A stretch of 11,781 nucleotides of DNA from Candidatus Wildermuthbacteria bacterium (GCA_016177065.1 JACOVZ010000033.1:1-11781); one strand, 5' to 3'; positions 1 through 7,403 are shown, numbered from the stretch's first letter. Notes: generated from the letters alone by a model not told the origin. Numbers and translations are program-made.

Positions 1-137
1 TAGGTTTCAATGCGAATAGGTTCTTTAAGCTGGTCCTGAGCCGCAAGATATCCTGCGGCAAACGAAATCAAAGAAAGCATAATCAGTATGACTCCCAGTA
101 TTATATCAGACTCATATCTTTTGACAAATTGTCGCAT
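1..137 (-). CDS. Small single-pass membrane protein, 3' end outside window
   Basis: The first 45 codons are visible and run off the left edge, so this is the N-terminal part only. The start is MRQFVKRYESD, followed by a hydrophobic stretch at about residues 12-31 (IILGVILIMLSLISFAAGYL), then a polar segment DQLKEPIRIE. This looks like an N-in signal anchor with the rest of the protein outside the membrane. I do not recognise a family from this part and assign no function. An alternative in-frame ATG lies four codons upstream at 149. The gene diverges from rpmA with only 21 bases between the two start codons (9 if the upstream ATG is used). The -35 box of rpmA lies inside this reading frame. 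No Shine-Dalgarno is seen. Confidence 0.6.
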   Translation of the reverse strand, partial: MRQFVKRYESDIILGVILIMLSLISFAAGYLAAQDQLKEPIRIET

Positions 138-149
138 TCTTGGTAGCAT
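121..149 (+). promoter_or_regulatory. Promoter of rpmA (sigma70-type, extended -10)
   Basis: A consensus -35 TTGACA at 121-126 is followed by a 17-base spacer and a -10 TAGCAT at 144-149. A TG at 141-142 forms an extended -10. Only 9 bases separate the -10 from the rpmA ATG at 159, so transcription should begin about 3 bases before the start codon. The promoter overlaps the 5' end of the divergent membrane-protein gene. Confidence 0.65.
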
Positions 150-158
150 GGCTTTCGT

Positions 159-446
159 ATGGCAACATCTAAAGCAACGGGGTCCTCAAGGCTCGGAAGA
201 GACTCAGGCCCCAAATATCTCGGATTAAAAGTTGGAAACGGCGAAGCTGTGAAACCCGGCCAGATTTTAGTTCGCCAGAGAGGAACTAATTTCAAAGCTG
301 GATTGAACGTGAAAATGGGCGGAGACAACACTCTTTTTGCTCTCAAAAAAGGAACAGTAAGCTTTGCAACAACCTCCAAAATGAGCTACGATCGCTCCAG
401 GAAGCACATCAAGCTCGTGCGCGTGAACTTAAGCAAGCCCTCATAA
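159..446 (+). CDS. rpmA: 50S ribosomal protein L27
   Basis: This protein of the large ribosomal subunit is known to reach with its N-terminus toward the peptidyl-transferase centre. The 95-residue product starts MATSKATGSSRLGRDS, matching the family start (A.KKAGGSSRNGRDS), and carries the hallmark VRQRGT at residues 38-43. It is about 10 residues longer than the usual 85. The start is firm because the conserved N-terminus begins at this ATG. There is no extra N-terminal peptide of the kind cleaved in Firmicutes. The gene is usually next to rplU (L21), but here it stands alone and faces pyrG, with the last 38 bases overlapping the pyrG 3' end on the other strand. No Shine-Dalgarno precedes the ATG; a promoter sits directly upstream instead. 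Confidence 0.95.
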   Translation: MATSKATGSSRLGRDSGPKYLGLKVGNGEAVKPGQILVRQRGTNFKAGLNVKMGGDNTLFALKKGTVSFATTSKMSYDRSRKHIKLVRVNLSKPS

Positions 447-2037
447 ATTCCAGAAACAAAGGCTGAGGGTTCAAGGGCCTGGACTTTAACTCCGGGTGAA
501 ACTGGGTCCCCAGAAAAAACGGATGATTTCTCAATTCTACGATCTCCACGAGATTCCTTTCGGGGTTTTCTCCTGAAACCACCAATCCCTTATTCTCAAG
601 CCTTTCCCTATATTCGTTATTAACCTCGTACCTATGGCGGTGCCGCTCTGAAACAAGGCTCTTTTGGTATGCCTTTCTGGCAATCGTTCCAGGAATAACC
701 TTGCACTTGTATGCTCCAAGGCGCATGGTGGCTCCATAGCGCGACTCCTCAAGGAGCGCCTTTTGGTCTGGCATCACGTCAATGACAAAATCTCCTTTCT
801 TTGCGAACTCAGACGAGGTTGCGTTCTTGATTTTGCACACGTTCCTGGCAAATTCAATCACCGCAAGCTGAAGGCCGAAGCACAGGCCGAGATATGGAAT
901 CTTGTTCTTTCTGCAGAATTCAATTGCCTTGATTTTCCCTTCCACTCCCCTTTCCCCAAACCCTCCTGGCACAATGATTCCGTCAAAACCCTTCAGCTCC
1001 AAAACTGCCCGGGAATCTTTTTCGTACTTTTCAGCAGAGAGCCAGGTAATTTGGGGAAGTATCCTGTTGGCCCAGCTTGCATGCTTTATCGCTTCAATCA
1101 CGGAAATGTAGGAATCGGTAAGGGCAAAATCCCCTGTTTCAAAATATTTCCCCACAATGCCTATCCTCACCTGTTTTTTGACCGTTCTAATCGTGCGGAC
1201 GAGTTTTGCCCATTCTTTCAGATCCTGCTTTCTCGGCCTTAATCCGAACTTCTTCAGAATTTTATTGCCTAATTCCTCTTTCTCAAAGTTAAGAGGAATT
1301 TGATAAATGAAGTCAACGTCGGGAGCTGAGATAACGTCTTCGGGGCGCACGTTGCAGGATATTGAGATTTTCCGCTTGCGGGGTTCGTCCACCGGAAACT
1401 CAGATCTTGCGAGAATAAGATCTGGCTGTATTCCTGCCGCATTGATCGTTCTGACAGCTGTCTGCGTTGGCTTGGTCTTCATCTCCCCTATTTTCGGAGG
1501 CACCGGAAGATAGCTCACTAAGGCAATGAGAACGTCTCTGGGATACAACAGCTTCATCATGCGAGCTGCTTCCAGAAACAGCATGTTCTGGTATTCGCCA
1601 ACCGTCCCTCCGATTTCAACCATGACAAAATCCTCCTTGTCTTTCTTTCCTGCCTTCTTGATGCGCGAAATAACCTCTTCCGGGATGTGCGGAACCACTT
1701 CCACGCATTTCCCTTTGTATTCAAGATTCCGCTCCCTGTTGATGACAGACTGGTATACCCGCCCTGTGGTAAGATAATTGACTGTGCTGAAATCGCGGTT
1801 CAGGAACCTCTCGTAATGCCCGATGTCCTGATCGCATTCGGTTCCGTCATCAGTAACAAAAACCTCTCCGTGTTCCAGAGGGTTCATGGTTCCTGCGTCA
1901 ACGTTGACGTACGGGTCTATCTTGAGGGCGGACACTCTGTATCCTTTTGCCTGAAGGATCTTTCCGATGGAGGCTGTGGCTACCCCTTTTCCTACGCCAG
2001 ACATCACTCCGCCGCAAACGAAGATATACCGTGTCAT
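409..2037 (-). CDS. pyrG: CTP synthase (glutamine-hydrolysing)
   Basis: Makes CTP from UTP, ATP and glutamine, the last step of de novo pyrimidine nucleotide synthesis in the cytoplasm. The 542-residue length is normal. The N-terminal synthetase domain (about 1-270) shows GGVMSGVGKG at 9-18, the LKIDPYVNVDAGTMNP block at 38-53, HGEVFVTDDG at 56-65, GGTVGEYQN at 143-151 and KTKPTQ at 187-192. The glutaminase domain (about 290-535) has PGGFGERG at 358-365, the nucleophile Cys386 in GLCFGLQ, and the His514/Glu516 pair in QFHPELKSRP. All catalytic parts look intact. The usual GGTVGDIES motif is changed to GGTVGEYQN. It is third in the S41-rplI-pyrG operon, 8 bases after the rplI stop. No Shine-Dalgarno is seen in the ATACTATA gap, so translation may be coupled to rplI. 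Its 3' end overlaps rpmA. Confidence 0.97.
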   Translation of the reverse strand: MTRYIFVCGGVMSGVGKGVATASIGKILQAKGYRVSALKIDPYVNVDAGTMNPLEHGEVFVTDDGTECDQDIGHYERFLNRDFSTVNYLTTGRVYQSVINRERNLEYKGKCVEVVPHIPEEVISRIKKAGKKDKEDFVMVEIGGTVGEYQNMLFLEAARMMKLLYPRDVLIALVSYLPVPPKIGEMKTKPTQTAVRTINAAGIQPDLILARSEFPVDEPRKRKISISCNVRPEDVISAPDVDFIYQIPLNFEKEELGNKILKKFGLRPRKQDLKEWAKLVRTIRTVKKQVRIGIVGKYFETGDFALTDSYISVIEAIKHASWANRILPQITWLSAEKYEKDSRAVLELKGFDGIIVPGGFGERGVEGKIKAIEFCRKNKIPYLGLCFGLQLAVIEFARNVCKIKNATSSEFAKKGDFVIDVMPDQKALLEESRYGATMRLGAYKCKVIPGTIARKAYQKSLVSERHRHRYEVNNEYRERLENKGLVVSGENPERNLVEIVELRNHPFFLGTQFHPELKSRPLNPQPLFLEFMRACLSSRARA

Positions 2038-2045
2038 TATAGTAT

Positions 2046-2495
2046 TTATGCCGCTTCTTCCGTGATTATAAGCTTGATTTCTGCTTCCAGATTATGATCA
2101 AACACAAGTTGTACGGGATACTCGCCAAGCTCCTTAATGGGATCTTCCAGCTTGATCTGGCTCTTCTTCACTTCAAACCCAAGCTCTTTGAGGCGATCTG
2201 CTATCTTTTGGGCATTCACGGATTCAAACAGCTGGCCTTCCTCTCCCACTTTCATCTGGAGGGTGATTTCCATGTCATCAAGCTTGGAAGCCGCTTCCTG
2301 AACCAGCTTCAGTTCTCCTTCGGCTTTCTGAGCGAGAAGCTCCTTTTGCAAGGCAAGCCATTCCAAAGCTTCTTTGGTCGCCTGTTTGGCCAGTCCCTGG
2401 GGAAACAAAAAATTCCTCGCGTGTCCGTCTGCGACTTCTTTGAGCTCAAATTTCTTTCCCACGTTCTCTACGTCTTGCAGGAGAATAACTTTCAT
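2046..2495 (-). CDS. rplI: 50S ribosomal protein L9
   Basis: A large-subunit protein that binds 23S rRNA and reaches across the ribosome, helping keep reading frame. The 149 residues match the family length. The N-terminal rRNA-binding domain (1-40) begins MKVILLQDVENVGKKFELKEV and includes ARNFLFPQGLA at 26-36. A long connecting helix covers about 41-75. The C-terminal domain includes the GEEGQLFESVNAQKIADRL region, close to the family GKLFGSVT block. The gene lies 12 bases after the S41 stop and 8 bases before pyrG. The gap GAATATGAAGAT has no clear Shine-Dalgarno. L9 is reported missing from some Candidate Phyla Radiation lineages, so its presence here is mildly informative for placement. 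Confidence 0.96.
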   Translation of the reverse strand: MKVILLQDVENVGKKFELKEVADGHARNFLFPQGLAKQATKEALEWLALQKELLAQKAEGELKLVQEAASKLDDMEITLQMKVGEEGQLFESVNAQKIADRLKELGFEVKKSQIKLEDPIKELGEYPVQLVFDHNLEAEIKLIITEEAA

Positions 2496-2507
2496 ATCTT
2501 CATATTC

Positions 2508-3719
2508 TCATAAACCTTTAACAATTTCAAGTGCCTTGTCCAGCTGGGGATCTTTTTCCTGCTGAATGTTCTCTTCTGTAATATCAATTTCCACGTCTGG
2601 TTTCAAGCCTTTGCCCGCGATCAAAGTTCCGTTGGGAGTAAGCCAGTGGGCAACCGTCACCTTCAAAGATGAATTGTCAAAAAAATCCTGGAGCTCCTGG
2701 ACTGATCCTTTGCCAAAAGAAGTTTTGCCCACAAGCAATGCGTTCAGCTGATCTCTCAAGGCTCCGGCTAAAATCTCAGAGGCAGAAGCTGACCCCTCAT
2801 TTATCAGGACGACAATAGGCCAGGAGGCAAACGCCGCATTCCCTCTCGCTTGATACACCTGCTGTTCCCGCTCAGGCCCGAAATCTTCAATGACGATTGT
2901 CTTGCCCTGTTCAACAAACCAGCCTGCGATATCCTGGGAAACTTCAAGGTATCCCCCAGGGTTGTTCCTTAGATCAAGGACAATGCCGCCAGCTCCGCTT
3001 GATATGATCTCGTTTGCCGCTTTCTGGAAGTCTATCCCGGCTTTCTGGGAAAACTGGTAAATCCTAAGATAGGCAATGTTGCCTTCTTTCATTTCCCATT
3101 TCAGAGAAGGAACTTCAATCACAGCCCTCTCAATGCTAAAGTCCCTGGGCTTGTCCCACCCGGCGCGCAAAATGCTCAAGACAATTTTTGTTCCCTTGGG
3201 GCCCCGTATCAAAGAAACCGCCTTGTCTACGGTCATATTGTCTGTTGCAGCATCTCCGATCTTCAGAATCATATCCCCTGCTCTGATCCCGGCTTTCTGG
3301 GCTGGAGTGCCTTCCAAGGGAGCCACTACTTTCAAGACAGCATCCCTGATGCCGATTTCCATTCCCACGCCTTCAAACATTCCCTTTACGTCGTCAAGGA
3401 ATTTCTTCGCCTCCTCAGGAGAAAAGAACACGGAATAGGGATCTCCCAAGCTCTGCACCATTCCGGAAATGGCGCCGTACACCATGTTCTGGTAATCAAG
3501 CGCGTCAGCGTCAACGAATTTGTCCTGCACACTCTTCCACGTTTCCCAGAATAACGAGAAATCAACCGCTTCTGGCTTTCCGGCTTCCAGGTTCAGGACT
3601 CCCTGGACCTGGATATTTCTTGTCTGGCTCTTTCCGAGAGAAAACCCGAAGCCAAACACCGCCCCTCCAATGATCAGGACCGTCAAAGAAACCGCAAATA
3701 TCCTGGAGAATGATTTCAT
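2508..3719 (-). CDS. S41-family C-terminal processing protease (membrane-anchored, PDZ)
   Basis: A serine/lysine-dyad protease of the Ctp/Prc family that trims or degrades exported proteins, probably tethered to the outer face of the membrane. The 403-residue product has a signal anchor at about 7-27, a PDZ domain at about 113-195 and the S41 catalytic domain after it. In NEGSASASEI (307-316) the nucleophile is expected to be Ser312, and Lys337 in SFGKGSVQ is exactly 25 residues later, as in the family; Gln341 follows. The LDLRNNPGG block (248-256) is present. The frame stays open upstream to a GTG at 3746, but the ATG at 3719 is preferred. It opens directly on the signal anchor, and the -10 box lies inside the longer version. 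First gene of the S41-rplI-pyrG operon. Substrate unknown. Confidence 0.92.
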   Translation of the reverse strand: MKSFSRIFAVSLTVLIIGGAVFGFGFSLGKSQTRNIQVQGVLNLEAGKPEAVDFSLFWETWKSVQDKFVDADALDYQNMVYGAISGMVQSLGDPYSVFFSPEEAKKFLDDVKGMFEGVGMEIGIRDAVLKVVAPLEGTPAQKAGIRAGDMILKIGDAATDNMTVDKAVSLIRGPKGTKIVLSILRAGWDKPRDFSIERAVIEVPSLKWEMKEGNIAYLRIYQFSQKAGIDFQKAANEIISSGAGGIVLDLRNNPGGYLEVSQDIAGWFVEQGKTIVIEDFGPEREQQVYQARGNAAFASWPIVVLINEGSASASEILAGALRDQLNALLVGKTSFGKGSVQELQDFFDNSSLKVTVAHWLTPNGTLIAGKGLKPDVEIDITEENIQQEKDPQLDKALEIVKGL

Positions 3720-3728
3720 ACAAGAGAA

Positions 3729-3757
3729 ACTATACCATACCCGCACAATGGATACAA
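3729..3757 (-). promoter_or_regulatory. Promoter of the S41-rplI-pyrG operon
   Basis: Read on the minus strand, TTGTAT (3757-3752), a 17-base spacer and TATAGT (3734-3729) form a sigma70-type promoter. A TG at 3737-3736 makes an extended -10. The -10 ends 9 bases before the ATG at 3719, predicting a leader of about 3 bases. The -35 starts within a few bases of the terminator of the upstream cupin gene. Confidence 0.65.
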
Positions 3758-3759
3758 TG

Positions 3760-3789
3760 AAAAAGGTGGCGAACTATGCCGCCACCTTT
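3760..3789 (-). terminator. Intrinsic terminator at the end of the cupin gene
   Basis: On the minus strand a perfect 10-bp stem, AAAGGTGGCG paired with CGCCACCTTT, closes an 8-base loop GCATAGTT and ends in a run of five T (two beyond the stem, then C). The stem occupies 3762-3771 and 3780-3789. The loop contains the TAG stop codon of the cupin gene, so the last codons (Lys-Val-Ala-Ala) are also terminator stem. The T run is short, so termination may be partial. It separates tRNA-Lys/cupin transcription from the S41 promoter just downstream. Confidence 0.8.
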
Positions 3790-4319
3790 GAAAGAGCGCT
3801 ATCTCCAGCATAATGATGATCCTTCCAGCTTACTCCTTCAGGATCCCCCACGATTTCAATGAACAAAAGGGAAGGACTATCTTTGGTTTGAAGCTGGTGG
3901 AACTTGCCTTTCTCAATGATTTGAGAATGTCCCAATCGTATGCGAGTTATCCTTTTCCCCGCGCGCAGATAGGATTCTCCTGCAACAACATGAAGAATTT
4001 CGGTCTTGGTTTCATGAAAATGAAACGAGGTTGTTGTTCGCGGAGGCAAACACTGAAGCAGTATGCCGTAGCCACTTTCTTTTCGTACTGCATAATAGAC
4101 AGCTTTGGATCCTGGCGATTGCGATCTCATGGGCGGATCGCAACGGTCAAGCCCAATAAGAGCAACGAACAAGCGATTTTCTCCAAACGGGATCTCTACA
4201 ATCTCCTGTAGGATGTTTGCGAGTCTTTTCCTGTCAGCACTGTAGATAAGCGCAATGCCGTTTCTTCTCAGAGAAACGTTCCAATCGCGGGGGAATCTGC
4301 GTATTCCGTTCAAATCCAT
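3774..4319 (-). CDS. Cupin-domain protein with unassigned N-terminal half
   Basis: The C-terminal half is a single conserved-barrel cupin. Motif 1 fits HxHx4Ex6G with His100, His102, Glu107 and Gly114, and motif 2 supplies Gly138 and His141 in EKGKFHQL. These four His/Glu residues are the usual metal ligands, so a bound divalent metal is likely. Such small cupins may be sugar-phosphate isomerases, dioxygenases or binding proteins, and the sequence does not say which. Residues 1-90 (basic start MDLNGIRRFPRDW, then LANILQEIVEIPF and LFVALIGLDRCDPP) match nothing I recognise. The gene follows tRNA-Lys by 32 bases with no terminator between, so it is probably on the tRNA transcript. AAAGG at 4335-4331, 11 bases before the ATG, is one of the few Shine-Dalgarno-like sites here. 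It ends in an intrinsic terminator. Confidence 0.85.
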   Translation of the reverse strand: MDLNGIRRFPRDWNVSLRRNGIALIYSADRKRLANILQEIVEIPFGENRLFVALIGLDRCDPPMRSQSPGSKAVYYAVRKESGYGILLQCLPPRTTTSFHFHETKTEILHVVAGESYLRAGKRITRIRLGHSQIIEKGKFHQLQTKDSPSLLFIEIVGDPEGVSWKDHHYAGDSALSKVAA

Positions 4320-4351
4320 GACCTATTTTTCCTTTCTTTGTTAAAGTTCAA

Positions 4352-4427
<76 letters not shown>

Positions 4428-4435
4428 GCGAAAGC

Positions 4436-4465
4436 ATTATATACCTTCTTTCCTTAATTTTTCAA
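4436..4465 (-). promoter_or_regulatory. Promoter of tRNA-Lys inside the dnaJ 3' end
   Basis: On the minus strand TTGAAA (4465-4460), an 18-base spacer and a perfect TATAAT (4441-4436) precede the tRNA. The -10 overlaps the dnaJ stop codon (...GGT ATA TAA TGC). A start 7 bases beyond the -10 falls at about 4429, two bases before the mature tRNA 5' end, so almost no 5' processing would be needed. Confidence 0.7.
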
Positions 4466-5531
4466 GAAGGTCTTTCTGCTCTCTTGATATTTTCTTTGGA
4501 ACCTTGAGCTGAACCTGAATATACATATTGCCTCTGCCAATACGGGAAAACCTCGGAATCCCCCTCTCTGGAATCCTGAACACTTTGCCGGATTCTGTTC
4601 CAGCTGGAATCTTCAAAAGAAAAGCTGTGCCTTCAAGAGTCGGGACCTCAACTTCATCTCCTAAAGCCAAGACTGCAAAAGAAAGAGGGAGGATCAGGTG
4701 AAGATCATCTCCTTTTCTCTCAAACACAGGATGTGATTTCAGCTTGATCCGCACATACAAATCTCCGCTTTGCCCCTTTTTCCTTCCTGCGTCTCCTTTG
4801 CCCTGAACCTTGAGCACCTGATTTGAATCTACGCCCGATGGAATCCGCATGCGTATCTTTTCTTCGCCCCTGATTCTTCCTTCTCCTTTGCACACATTGC
4901 AGGCTTTTTCCGGCCTCCAGCCTTCTCCCTTGCACTCAGGACAGAGAACTTCCTTGGTGAAGGACCCCAGCACTGTTCTGCGGATCTGCTGAACCTTGCC
5001 TACCCCCCTGCAGGAAAAACACTCCCTAACCTTGGAATCTGGTTCAGCTCCTTTGCCTTGGCATCTGGAGCACGCAAGGAACTTCCGAAAGGTTATGGTT
5101 TCCTCCCTTGCCTGGAGCACGGCTTCCAAAGGCATTTGAAGCTCAATCTCAATATCCTCTCCTCTTCTGAAATCCTGCTCCTCTCCCTGAGCTCCGAAGA
5201 AATCTTCAAATATGTCTCCGATGTTCCCGAAATCAAAGTTAAAGTCAGTTCCTTCCTCGCCCCTTGCTCCAGGCCCTCCCCAGTTCCAGCGGAATCCGGA
5301 GAATCCTCCTCCGCCCGGGCCTGCGCCCTCAAACACCCTGCCGTATTTGTCGTACTGAGTGCGCTTGCTGGCATCTGAGAGAACCTGGTAGGCCTCATTG
5401 ATCTCTTTGAAGTTCTTTTCATCGCCTCCTTTGTCTGGATGATGCTGATGGGCAAGCTTGTAGTAGGCCCTCTTGATTTCTTCTGGGGTCGCGTTCTTCT
5501 GTATGCCTAAGATTTTGTAGTAATCTTTCAT
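4437..5531 (-). CDS. dnaJ: Chaperone protein DnaJ (type I Hsp40)
   Basis: Co-chaperone that delivers unfolded proteins to DnaK and stimulates its ATPase. All parts of a type I DnaJ are present in 364 residues: the J domain (1-65) with HPD at 31-33, a Gly/Phe-rich region at about 68-115, four CxxCxGxG zinc repeats starting at Cys154, Cys171, Cys197 and Cys211, then the C-terminal substrate-binding domains (GDLYVRIKLKSHPVFERKGD at 257-276). All eight zinc-binding cysteines are intact. The ATG overlaps the dnaK stop (ATGA), which suggests translational coupling. A GGGAGGAG stretch lies too far upstream (about 15 bases) to be an ideal ribosome site. Last protein gene of the hrcA-grpE-dnaK-dnaJ operon; tRNA-Lys follows after 9 bases. 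Confidence 0.97.
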   Translation of the reverse strand: MKDYYKILGIQKNATPEEIKRAYYKLAHQHHPDKGGDEKNFKEINEAYQVLSDASKRTQYDKYGRVFEGAGPGGGGFSGFRWNWGGPGARGEEGTDFNFDFGNIGDIFEDFFGAQGEEQDFRRGEDIEIELQMPLEAVLQAREETITFRKFLACSRCQGKGAEPDSKVRECFSCRGVGKVQQIRRTVLGSFTKEVLCPECKGEGWRPEKACNVCKGEGRIRGEEKIRMRIPSGVDSNQVLKVQGKGDAGRKKGQSGDLYVRIKLKSHPVFERKGDDLHLILPLSFAVLALGDEVEVPTLEGTAFLLKIPAGTESGKVFRIPERGIPRFSRIGRGNMYIQVQLKVPKKISREQKDLLEKLRKEGI

Positions 5532-7399
5532 GCTTGAGGCTGTTCTCCTCCCGATTGCTCCTGAGGAGGATTCTGTTTATATACCTCCTGCCCTATCTTC
5601 TGTATGGTTTCAGAAAGCTCCTGCGTTGCCAGCTTAATTTCGTCCATGGTATCTTGTTCTTTCGCTTTCTTCAACGCTGAAAGCTTTTCTTCAACTTCTC
5701 TCTTCGTATCTGCTGAAATTTTGTCTCCGTTGTCTTTTAAGGTTTTCTCGGTGGTGTAGATAAGATTATCTGCGAGGTTTTTTGCCTCCACGGATTCTCT
5801 CTTCTGGCTGTCTTCTGTCGCATGAAGCTCTGCATCTTTTTTCATCTGCTCCACTTCTTCCTTTGAAAGCCCTATGGATCCTTCAATCTTAATAGACTGG
5901 GCTTTACCTGAAGCCTTGTCTTTCGCATTCACGACAAGCAAGCCATTTGCGTCAATGTCAAAGGTCACTTCAATCTGGGGAAGACCGCGAGGAGAAGGAG
6001 GAATGCCGTCAAGAACAAACCTGCCAATGCTCCTGTTATCCTGGGCCATCTGGCGCTCTCCCTGCAAGACATTGATTTCAACAGACGTCTGATTGTCTGA
6101 AGCAGTGGAATACACCTGGCTTTTTGAAGTGGGAATGGTCGTATTCTTTGCTATCATCACGGTATTCACCCCTCCCAAAGTTTCAATGCCCAAAGACAAA
6201 GGCAGAACATCAAGGAGAAGAACGCTTTTAATATCCCCTTCCGGGGCTCTTCCTTCTTCTTTTGCCGTCAAGATTTCTGCCTGCACCGCAGCTCCCATGG
6301 CAACCACTTCTTCAGGATTTATGGTTTTGTTCGGTTCTTTGCCAAAAAATGTTTTCATTGCGTCCCTTACAGAAGGAATGAGCGTTGTTCCTCCAACCAG
6401 CACGATTTCATCAATTGCTCCTTTTCCAAGTTTTGATTCCTCCAGAGTCTTGCGGACCCGCTCCACAGACCTTTCAGTGAGATCTCTTACCATGCTTTCA
6501 AACTGAGACCTCGCAAGCTTCTTGTACAAATGCTTGGGGCCTGAGGCATCGGAGCTGATAAACGGAAGGTTGATTTCAGTTTCTTGGGCGCTGGATAACT
6601 CAATTTTTGCCCGCTCTCCAGCCTCTTTGAGCCTTTGCAGGGCCAGCGGGTCTTTCGCAAGGTCAAGCCCTTCATCTTTCTTGAACTCAGCCACAATCCA
6701 ATCAATGACCCTCTGGTCATAGTCGTCTCCTCCCAGATGCGCTTCTCCTCCGGTTGCTAAAACCTCCACCGTGTCTGCACTTACGTCCATAACGGTCACG
6801 TCAAGCGTTCCTCCTCCAAAATCATACACCACGACCTTCTCAGCTTTCTTCCTTCCCAATCCATAGGCAAGAGCCGCCGCAGTGGGCTCGTTGATAATCC
6901 TCAAAACGTTGAACCCCGCAATTTCCCCTGCGGTTTTGGTTGCTTTTCTTTGCGAATCGTCAAAGTTCGCAGGGCACGTGATGACGGCATTGGTGATTTT
7001 CTCTCCGAGTTTTTCTTCGGCGTCAAGCTTGATTTTCTGGAGTATCATGGCCGAAATCTCAATCGGAGTGTGCCACTTCTCCCCCATTTTCACCTCAACT
7101 CCTCCGTCTGCTCTCCGCCTTGTTTCATACGGAAGCAGTTTCAGTTCCTTTTGGACTTCAGGGTCCTCAAATCTCCTCCCGATGAATCGCTTCACGGAAT
7201 GAACCGTATTCGTAGGATTGGTGATTGCCTGGCGCTTTGCCAGAACTCCCACCAAACGCTCGCCGTTTTTAGACATTGCAACCACGGAAGGAATAAGTAT
7301 GGAGCCCTCCCTGGATTCCAAGCACTTAGGCTCTCCGTCTTGGATGACAGCCATTTTTGATATTGCGGTTCCCAGATCAATCCCCAATGTTTTTGCCAT
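5528..7399 (-). CDS. dnaK: Chaperone protein DnaK (Hsp70), with unusual ATP-site residues
   Basis: ATP-driven chaperone that works with DnaJ and GrpE. The 623 residues cover the nucleotide-binding domain (1-388), the linker SVLLLDV (392-398), the substrate-binding domain (about 399-510) and the helical lid. Conserved parts include Asp8, Thr11, Lys70, Pro143, Arg151, Glu171, DFGGGT (193-198), and in the substrate domain NTTIPT and QGER. Several near-invariant sites differ: GIDLGTTNS is GIDLGTAIS (Ala12, Ile13), PAYF is PANF (Asn145), GGGTFD is GGGTLD (Leu199), and the adenine-contacting Arg in GGxTRxP is Leu340 (VGGTTLIP). The residue before the linker, usually Asp, is Ser392. The C-terminal tail is Gln/Pro/Gly-rich and lacks EEVD-like ending. 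No Shine-Dalgarno precedes the ATG; the 37-base gap from grpE holds a 13-base repeat. Confidence 0.96.
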   Translation of the reverse strand: MAKTLGIDLGTAISKMAVIQDGEPKCLESREGSILIPSVVAMSKNGERLVGVLAKRQAITNPTNTVHSVKRFIGRRFEDPEVQKELKLLPYETRRRADGGVEVKMGEKWHTPIEISAMILQKIKLDAEEKLGEKITNAVITCPANFDDSQRKATKTAGEIAGFNVLRIINEPTAAALAYGLGRKKAEKVVVYDFGGGTLDVTVMDVSADTVEVLATGGEAHLGGDDYDQRVIDWIVAEFKKDEGLDLAKDPLALQRLKEAGERAKIELSSAQETEINLPFISSDASGPKHLYKKLARSQFESMVRDLTERSVERVRKTLEESKLGKGAIDEIVLVGGTTLIPSVRDAMKTFFGKEPNKTINPEEVVAMGAAVQAEILTAKEEGRAPEGDIKSVLLLDVLPLSLGIETLGGVNTVMIAKNTTIPTSKSQVYSTASDNQTSVEINVLQGERQMAQDNRSIGRFVLDGIPPSPRGLPQIEVTFDIDANGLLVVNAKDKASGKAQSIKIEGSIGLSKEEVEQMKKDAELHATEDSQKRESVEAKNLADNLIYTTEKTLKDNGDKISADTKREVEEKLSALKKAKEQDTMDEIKLATQELSETIQKIGQEVYKQNPPQEQSGGEQPQA

Positions 7400-7403
7400 A
7401 GTG

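Noticed and set aside
384..398. GAGC...GCTC inverted repeat near the end of rpmA as a terminator
   Set aside because: Only four base pairs and no T run on either strand; explained by coding sequence.
664..1242. A 192-codon open frame on the plus strand opposite pyrG
   Set aside because: The opposite strand encodes unmistakable CTP synthase; the plus-strand translation has no recognisable motif or start signal and is a by-product of codon use.
3720..3746. Longer S41 protease start at GTG 3746
   Set aside because: It would place MRVWYSFSC before the signal anchor and put the promoter -10 inside the coding region; the ATG at 3719 fits better.
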